Source of the DNA: JAFDWI01 sp964544305
GTDB lineage: Bacteria > Actinomycetota > Acidimicrobiia > Acidimicrobiales > Iamiaceae
Length of the DNA: 52,363 bases
Assembly: GCA_964544305.1 (NCBI GenBank)
Contig: CAZJAZ010000013.1
Location: 1-52,363 of the forward strand
Direction of reading: 5' to 3'
The notes beneath the pieces are model-generated. The model was not told the origin of the DNA, made no database searches, and saw nothing but the letters and a program-made list of their open reading frames with translations. Below, piece after piece: positions 47,922 to 52,363 of this stretch. Made by a program: the position numbers and the translations under genes. Positions within the stretch are counted from its first letter, which is position 1. Each line of letters starts with the position of its first letter.

Positions 47922-48523
47922 GTGACCATTCGCACCACACACCCAAATGGGGTTCCCTGCTGGGTTGATCTTTGGACGTCTGACGTGCCGGGCGCGCAAC
48001 ACTTTTACAGCAGTCTTTTTGGTTGGGAAGCCGGTGATGCAGACCCGGCGTTCGGCGGGTACTTCTGTTTCTTTCGCAACGGCGAAATGATTGCAGGAGG
48101 CATGGGCGATATGGGTGATCCCGACGGGGATTTCTTCATGCCCGCGAATAACACGTGGAAGATTTACCTGTCAGTTGACAACATCGATGCCACTGCCGCC
48201 GCCGCATCTGCGGCTGGGGCCACCCTTCTCACCGAATGCATGGATGTCGGTGATCTGGGCAAACAAGTCGTGCTCGAAGATCCCGGCGGCGCGGCCGTGG
48301 CATTGTGGCAGGCCGGGGAACACCCCGGCTTCACCACGCTTGATGAAGCCGGTGCACCGGCTTGGTTTGAACAGCACACCCGGAACTTTTCTCAAGTAGT
48401 CCCGTTTTATCGGGACACCATTGGTATCAACGTCGAGATCGTTGGCGACACCGACGAGTTCCGATATGCCACGTTGAACGGCCCGTCAGATTGTGGCCAG
48501 GTGGCCGGGATCATGGATGCAAC
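47922..48523 (+). CDS. Two-domain VOC/glyoxalase-like protein, cut by assembly gap
   Basis: At least 200 aa from GTG 47922, which follows a strong AAAGGAG ribosome site, running into the N stretch at 48524. The first VOC module starts with PCWVDLWTSDVPGAQHFYSSLFGW and ends near LEDPGGAAVALWQ; the second begins about residue 125 with APAWFEQHTRNFSQVVPFYRDTIG and is incomplete. Proteins of this type (about 250 aa, two modules) are often annotated as hydroxylases or glyoxalases of unknown substrate. The 3' end is lost in the gap, so intactness cannot be judged. Confidence 0.85.
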
Positions 48524-48623
48524 NNNNNNNNNNNNNNNNNNNNNNNNNNNNNNNNNNNNNNNNNNNNNNNNNNNNNNNNNNNNNNNNNNNNNNNNNNNNN
48601 NNNNNNNNNNNNNNNNNNNNNNN
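48524..48623. other. Assembly gap (100 N)
   Basis: Exactly 100 N, the usual placeholder for a scaffold gap of unknown size. It truncates the plus-strand VOC gene on the left and the minus-strand PF10118-type gene on the right, so both 3' ends and possibly more sequence are missing. Confidence 0.99.
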
Positions 48624-49506
48624 CGGTTGTCGCCCCGCCAGGCAACGCCCGCCACAACGGCATCGTGCCCGTGACCGGATCGTATTGGCGCAACCACGCT
48701 GGCAAGTACACGGGATCCACGAAATCATTGGGATGGTGCCCGGGCAACGATGACACCACCAGCGTGGGAATCACCTCAAACGCCAGCGATATACCGAGCT
48801 TGAACAACCGATACCAGCACACCGGATACCGCAGGCGCTTCTCACCCCACAACTGGACTAACGCACCCAAGAAGGCGAACGACACGATCGTGACAAAACC
48901 GATGATGGCCGCCCACGCATACCGCAAACGGCTGCCATCGGTGGCTTCAAACACGTCATAGGTGCTGGACTTGTGCTCAATTTCTTCGGCCAAATGCCAA
49001 CAAAACAAGGTGGCGGCAATTGGGTCGGCTTTGTCCATCAACTCACCAAGATGTGCTTCGGTCCAACGCGCTACCCCATAAGAAATCGTTTCGCCCGCGG
49101 CCGCATACGCGACGTTGAACCGCTGCGAGCGACGTGCCACCCACGCATCATTGATTGCTAACAGCCGCTGCACTTTGCGGGTGCCTGGATACCGATCGTT
49201 GATGATGTCGTTGAGACGCTGATGCTGCGTGTAGTGGCCTGTTTCTTGACGAATATACGTCTCGGTTTTGGCGCGCAACTGCGGGTTGAGTCGATCGAAC
49301 GTGGATGCGACCGCTTCGTTGAATCGGGGTTCCGCATAGGGCATCCCAAGGGAAATACCGTTCGCCGCGGCCGCGAACTCGGGGAGGTGTGGTGCCCACA
49401 TCGGATTGAAATCATCCGGGTAAGCGAACGTGACCCGCCGATGCGGCAACTCGGCTCCGCCAACGTGAGACACGGAGCCAATGGGTTTGTCGGTTCGCTC
49501 GGTCAT
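48624..49506 (-). CDS. PF10118-type predicted metal-dependent hydrolase, 3' end in gap
   Basis: About 294 aa visible from ATG 49504-49506; the C-terminus is lost in the gap. RRVTFAYPDDFNPMWAPHLPEF at the start, YIRQETGHYTQHQRLND (about 95-111) and FCWHLAEEIEHKSSTYDVFE (about 170-190) supply the paired E/H metal ligands of this ferritin-like helical family. A hydrophobic stretch near 205-225 (AAIIGFVTIVSFAFLGALV) suggests membrane contact. Members are often annotated as metal-dependent hydrolases without known substrates. Forty bases separate it from the DinB-like gene upstream on the same strand. Confidence 0.85.
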
Positions 49507-49546
49507 CGCATCAGTCGGAAGACTACGAAATTGGATTAGGCGGCCG

Positions 49547-50092
49547 TCAAGGTTGGCGTCCACCGAAACACAACAGTTGGGTTTGGACGTCTGCGCCGTC
49601 GGGCGCGGCGATCTTGTCACCAAAAAACCCGGGTGCACGGATTGCCCCGTCGAGTGGCTGCATCAATCCAAGTTGACGCTCGCACAAATCGTCGCCGAGA
49701 TTCTCGTCTTGTCCGGTGGCTCGAGCGAGATCCCACGTGTGGAACAGCGTGTCACCGCACATGATCCCGCCTGCCAAAACCGAAAACGGCATTTCACCAA
49801 ACGGGGCTTGCACGACTCGGCTCGCGGTTTCTGAGTCGGCGAGTGCAGCAATGAGATCGTGTCGTGCTGTTGTCCAAGGTTCGATCAGATCGTCACCATC
49901 ACCAGGCGTGGTATACGTCTTGCCAAGCGTGCCAAGGACGAGGTGGTGCGTGCCCACGAGATGTGAAACGAGCGCACGAACATCCCAGTCGGGGCACGGT
50001 GTTGCGTTCGCCCACTGGTCGTCGCCTACGGCACGAAGTCGTCGGTCAAAGCCTTCAGAAATACGGGTGTAAGCGTCGAGTGCGTCGTTCAT
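49547..50092 (-). CDS. TIGR03086/DinB-like metal-binding protein (mycothiol maleylpyruvate isomerase N-terminal type)
   Basis: A 181-aa protein from ATG 50090-50092. The opening WANATPCPDWDVRALVSHLVGTHHLVLG (about 27-54) and later GDTLFHTWDLARATGQDE (about 112-130) are the His-containing helices of the actinobacterial DinB-like TIGR03086 family. Such proteins bind metal and are thought to act as thiol-dependent transferases or isomerases, often with mycothiol. The specific function is unknown. It probably shares a transcript with the downstream PF10118-type gene. Confidence 0.88.
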   Translation of the reverse strand: MNDALDAYTRISEGFDRRLRAVGDDQWANATPCPDWDVRALVSHLVGTHHLVLGTLGKTYTTPGDGDDLIEPWTTARHDLIAALADSETASRVVQAPFGEMPFSVLAGGIMCGDTLFHTWDLARATGQDENLGDDLCERQLGLMQPLDGAIRAPGFFGDKIAAPDGADVQTQLLCFGGRQP

Positions 50093-50204
50093 ACTGGCTG
50101 ACCTTATCGTCCAAGTGGTTGTTGTGTGGCTGCATCCCCATCCATCTCATCAATTCTTCCAACCGGCGAATCGTTCGTGTTCGCCGCGTTCTACGATGCA
50201 CACC

Positions 50205-51104
50205 ATGGCTTTGGTCAACGTCACCACCGGGCGACTCACAGATCTGCCGGGTGTGTCGGTTGGCCACTGGACAAACGCTGCGGCACAAACTGGGTGCACG
50301 GTGATCCTCTTGCCTGAGGGAACCGTGGCAGCAGGTGAGGTGCGCGGTGGTGCACCCGCCTCAAGAGAGATGGCACTTCTTGAGCCAACTCGCACCGTTG
50401 CAACGATTGACGCGGTGGTGCTGACAGGTGGTTCGGCGTTCGGATTGGCTGCCGCTGACGGAGTCATGACGTTTCTTGAAGCCAACAACCGGGGATATGT
50501 CACGCCTGGTGGGCGAGTGCCGATCGTGCCCACGCTGGGGTTGTACGACTTAGCAGTTGGGGACGCTGCCGTGCGCCCCGATGCGGCCGCCGGACATCAC
50601 GCTGCGGCACACGCATCCAACGAGCACCACGACGTGGGCCTGATTGGTGCGGGAACGGGTTGCACCACGGGGAAATGGTTTGGACCAGATCAAGTGCGCG
50701 CAGGCGGGCTCGTCGCCGCATCAACTCGGGTTGGCAACGTCGTTGTTGCAACTCTGATCGCGGTAAACGCCGCAGGTGCCGTAGGGGCTGCCGCAACCAT
50801 CCTCGACGCGGGAACGACTCATGCAACGTTGGGAACGAACACAACAATTGGGGTGATTGCAACGTCGGCGGCGCTTACCAAAGTTGAGTGTCACCTCTTG
50901 GCGCAATCCGCTCATGTTGGGTTGGCACGAGCGGTTTTTCCATCGCATACTCGCTTTGACGGCGATGCCTTCATTGCCTGCGCAACCGGCACCGCTGCCA
51001 CTGATGGTGAGCGGGCCGGCGACTCCGCCGGCATTGATGCGCTGCGCACCGCGACGACCAGCATTGTCGAGGCCGCAATCACGTCACTTGCCACCAGTGG
51101 CTGA
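50205..51104 (+). CDS. P1 (S58/DmpA-NylC) family self-cleaving peptidase
   Basis: A 299-aa protein from ATG 50205; the open frame extends to 50115 but without family-like sequence. LTDLPGVSVGHWTN, VLTGGSAFGLAAADGV and GLIGAGTGCTTGKW are family blocks. TLGTNTTIGVIATSAALTK contains the predicted autocleavage site between N212 and T213, which exposes the nucleophilic Thr and splits the chain into large and small subunits. The group includes DmpA/BapA aminopeptidases and the nylon-oligomer hydrolase NylC. TACGAT lies 7 bases before the ATG, a leaderless-type arrangement. The substrate is unknown. Confidence 0.9.
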   Translation: MALVNVTTGRLTDLPGVSVGHWTNAAAQTGCTVILLPEGTVAAGEVRGGAPASREMALLEPTRTVATIDAVVLTGGSAFGLAAADGVMTFLEANNRGYVTPGGRVPIVPTLGLYDLAVGDAAVRPDAAAGHHAAAHASNEHHDVGLIGAGTGCTTGKWFGPDQVRAGGLVAASTRVGNVVVATLIAVNAAGAVGAAATILDAGTTHATLGTNTTIGVIATSAALTKVECHLLAQSAHVGLARAVFPSHTRFDGDAFIACATGTAATDGERAGDSAGIDALRTATTSIVEAAITSLATSG

Positions 51105-51224
51105 GTAGTCTCAAATTGCACGATCCACGGTACATAAAGTGAGGTGGCATCCGCGATGACCTTGACGGCGACTGAGGAGTGTCTGCACAAGTGAGTTGCC
51201 GAGTGTGTCGGACCGTCGCAGATC

Positions 51225-51740
51225 ATGTTTGAAACCGTCGAGGAGCTCGCCCTATTGCAGCAGTTGCTTGACGCTTCGTATGCCAAGGCTGGTCCACACG
51301 CTTCGTCCACGATTGATGCGGCTAGGCGGCCCAGCGCATACGAGATCTGTGCGCGCATGACAGGAATGTGCCTGCTCAGCGTTGCTTCGGTGACCGCCGA
51401 TGGCCGACCAATGAGCGGACCCATCGACGGCTACCTCTTGCATGGATCGTTATGGTTTACCTCGGCCACCAACGGCGTGCGCATGAGACATTTCGAACAG
51501 CGCCCGGTCGTGAGCGCCACCTATCTGCCAGGACCGGATTTCGCATTGTGGATGCACGGGACTGCCACCGTTCTTGATGCCGCCGATTCGCTTTGCGAGC
51601 CCGTGAAACAGGCAATGATTGATCATTATCTGCCGATTCAAGGCCCGAGCTTTATCGAGTGGGTCGAGTACCTTAATGCTTGTGCGGTACGGATCGATCC
51701 GACCACGTTGCTTGCGTTTCGAGACACGAAATTCGCATGA
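51225..51740 (+). CDS. Pyridoxamine 5'-phosphate oxidase-fold protein
   Basis: A 171-aa protein from ATG 51225. RPSAYEICARMTG, LLSVASVTADGRPMSGPIDGY, GSLWFTSATNGVRMRHFEQRPVVSATYLPG and the C-terminal RIDPTTLLAFRD fit the split beta-barrel that binds FMN or F420 in the PNPOx superfamily. Given the actinobacterial context, an F420-dependent oxidoreductase is as likely as an FMN enzyme. The 120 bases upstream show nothing clear. It is convergent with the Ddn-like gene that follows. Confidence 0.8.
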   Translation: MFETVEELALLQQLLDASYAKAGPHASSTIDAARRPSAYEICARMTGMCLLSVASVTADGRPMSGPIDGYLLHGSLWFTSATNGVRMRHFEQRPVVSATYLPGPDFALWMHGTATVLDAADSLCEPVKQAMIDHYLPIQGPSFIEWVEYLNACAVRIDPTTLLAFRDTKFA

Positions 51741-51758
51741 CTCCGACGGCTTGGCAAA

Positions 51759-52175
51759 TCAAGCAGGGTCGAGGATGACGACGGGTATCACGCGATCCGT
51801 TTTGGATTCATAGTCAGCAAAGCCGGGATACTCAGCTTTTTGCTCGGCCCAGATTGTTTCTCGCTCGTCGCCTTGCGCAACCCGGACGGTGAATGCACGG
51901 GTCTCCGTTCCTATTTCGGCGGTGACGTTTGGGTTGGCAACCGCATTGTGATACCACGCTGGGTGTGTATCGGCTCCTGCCTTCGAGGCGAACACGGCGA
52001 TACGGCCATCAGCAAGCGCTCGGTACATCATGGGGTTTATGCGTGGCTCGCCCGATTTTGCGCCCATGGTATGCAAGAGCAGCAATGGTGCCCCGGCGAA
52101 CTGACCACCCACCTTCCCGTCGTGGGCACGAAATTCGGCGATGATTTGCGCGTTGAAGTCGATGGGTTCACTCAT
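51759..52175 (-). CDS. Deazaflavin (F420)-dependent nitroreductase/quinone reductase family (Ddn-like)
   Basis: A 138-aa protein from ATG 52173-52175 with a GAGGAG ribosome site just upstream. GAPLLLLHTMGAKSGEPRINPMMY, VFASKAGADTHPAWYHNAVANP and the end DYESKTDRVIPVVILDP are typical of the Ddn/DUF385 family, which uses reduced F420 in mycobacteria and relatives. The conserved KSG and HPAWYHN segments form the cofactor and substrate pocket. It supports the presence of F420 in this organism. The substrate is unknown; quinone reduction is the usual proposal. Confidence 0.9.
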   Translation of the reverse strand: MSEPIDFNAQIIAEFRAHDGKVGGQFAGAPLLLLHTMGAKSGEPRINPMMYRALADGRIAVFASKAGADTHPAWYHNAVANPNVTAEIGTETRAFTVRVAQGDERETIWAEQKAEYPGFADYESKTDRVIPVVILDPA

Positions 52176-52363
52176 GGTCGGCTCCTCGTGATTTGCTCGT
52201 CTCACAGCGTAGCGTGCAGCAATTTGGGGCGGCATCGAAAGTATGAATCAAGAATGCCGCCATTTCTCGCTGTCGGCTGCGGGTCGCGCTTGTTGAATCA
52301 AGCGCGATTTGTCCCGCTATGCGCGACAAATATCCCAAAGTTCGCCAGATTGGTGGGTGCATC
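52176..52363. other. Right-edge non-coding stretch with two hairpins
   Basis: No convincing gene is seen in the last 188 bases. Two hairpins lie close together: arms CGCGCTTG/CAAGCGCG at 52285-52292 and 52299-52306 with loop TTGAAT, and arms ATTTGTC/GACAAAT at 52307-52313 and 52325-52331. They could terminate a gene that lies beyond the window, or mark a regulatory site. Confidence 0.45.

Noticed and set aside
52168..52362. A 64-codon frame at the right edge
   Set aside because: No motif, overlaps the hairpins and the start of the Ddn-like gene, and has no ribosome site.

Overview
The window looks like a chromosomal segment, probably a draft or metagenome-assembled scaffold (it holds a run of exactly 100 N at 48524-48623), from a GC-rich Actinomycetota. 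The clues are a mycobacterial-type CYP51 cluster, a deazaflavin (F420)-type Ddn-like protein, a TIGR03086/DinB mycothiol-type protein and many GTG/TTG starts. A member of Acidimicrobiia (Ilumatobacter-like) fits best, but that placement is inference. I found no rRNA, tRNA or CRISPR. No gene-free stretch exceeds 300 bases; the longest are 47740-47921 and 52176-52363.

Region 1 (1-18435) is a surface-polysaccharide locus. After an IS30-type transposase end, a minus-strand operon of eight genes runs from neuA (10064) to a carotenoid oxygenase (523): CMP-nonulosonate synthetase, a fused CBS-NeuB-SAF-TIM-barrel protein, GT4, Wzy-like polymerase, GT4, two paralogous GT2 enzymes and the oxygenase. 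Every junction is a 4-base ATGA-type overlap. Diverging from it, a plus-strand operon carries two Wzz/BY-kinase proteins (the second with a Tyr-Gly repeat tail), a PF14907-type nucleotidyltransferase, an initiating sugar-phosphate transferase, a GT4 and a PqqD-like protein. Together they can activate a nonulosonic acid, start a repeat unit on undecaprenyl phosphate, extend it and control polymer length. No flippase is visible.

Region 2 (18359-27035) is a minus-strand operon behind a TetR gene: CYP123-like P450, SDR, CYP51, ferredoxin, SnoaL/NTF2-like protein, aldehyde dehydrogenase, a second SDR, a carboxymuconolactone decarboxylase-like protein and a protein of unknown family. Its content closely matches the cyp51 neighbourhood of Mycobacterium tuberculosis as I remember it. 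A perfect 16-bp palindrome overlaps the TetR promoter, and a perfect 51-nt hairpin lies inside the ferredoxin gene. Region 3 (27164-32423) holds a HAD phosphatase, a mesaconyl-CoA-hydratase-like MaoC protein, a VOC protein, a DUF1634/TauE pair and a lone family-5 solute-binding lipoprotein.

Region 4 (32510-45005) appears to be a glucuronide-utilisation island and is the most interesting part. It has a beta-glucuronidase (uidA), an MBL-rhodanese protein, a clan GH-D-like glycosidase, a GT-C membrane transferase, and a divergent pair: a LarA-family nickel-dependent 2-hydroxyacid epimerase against uxaC-uxuB-gntK. UxuA (mannonate dehydratase) and KDG kinase are absent. A gluconokinase and a LarA homologue stand in their place. 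This suggests the route glucuronate, fructuronate, mannonate, gluconate, 6-phosphogluconate.

Region 5 (45052-52363) is mixed: an unknown protein, a secreted PQQ-propeller/DUF4214 protein, a VOC protein cut by the assembly gap, a PF10118-type protein cut on the other side, a DinB-like protein, a P1 (NylC/DmpA-type) peptidase, a PNPOx-fold protein and a Ddn-like deazaflavin oxidoreductase.
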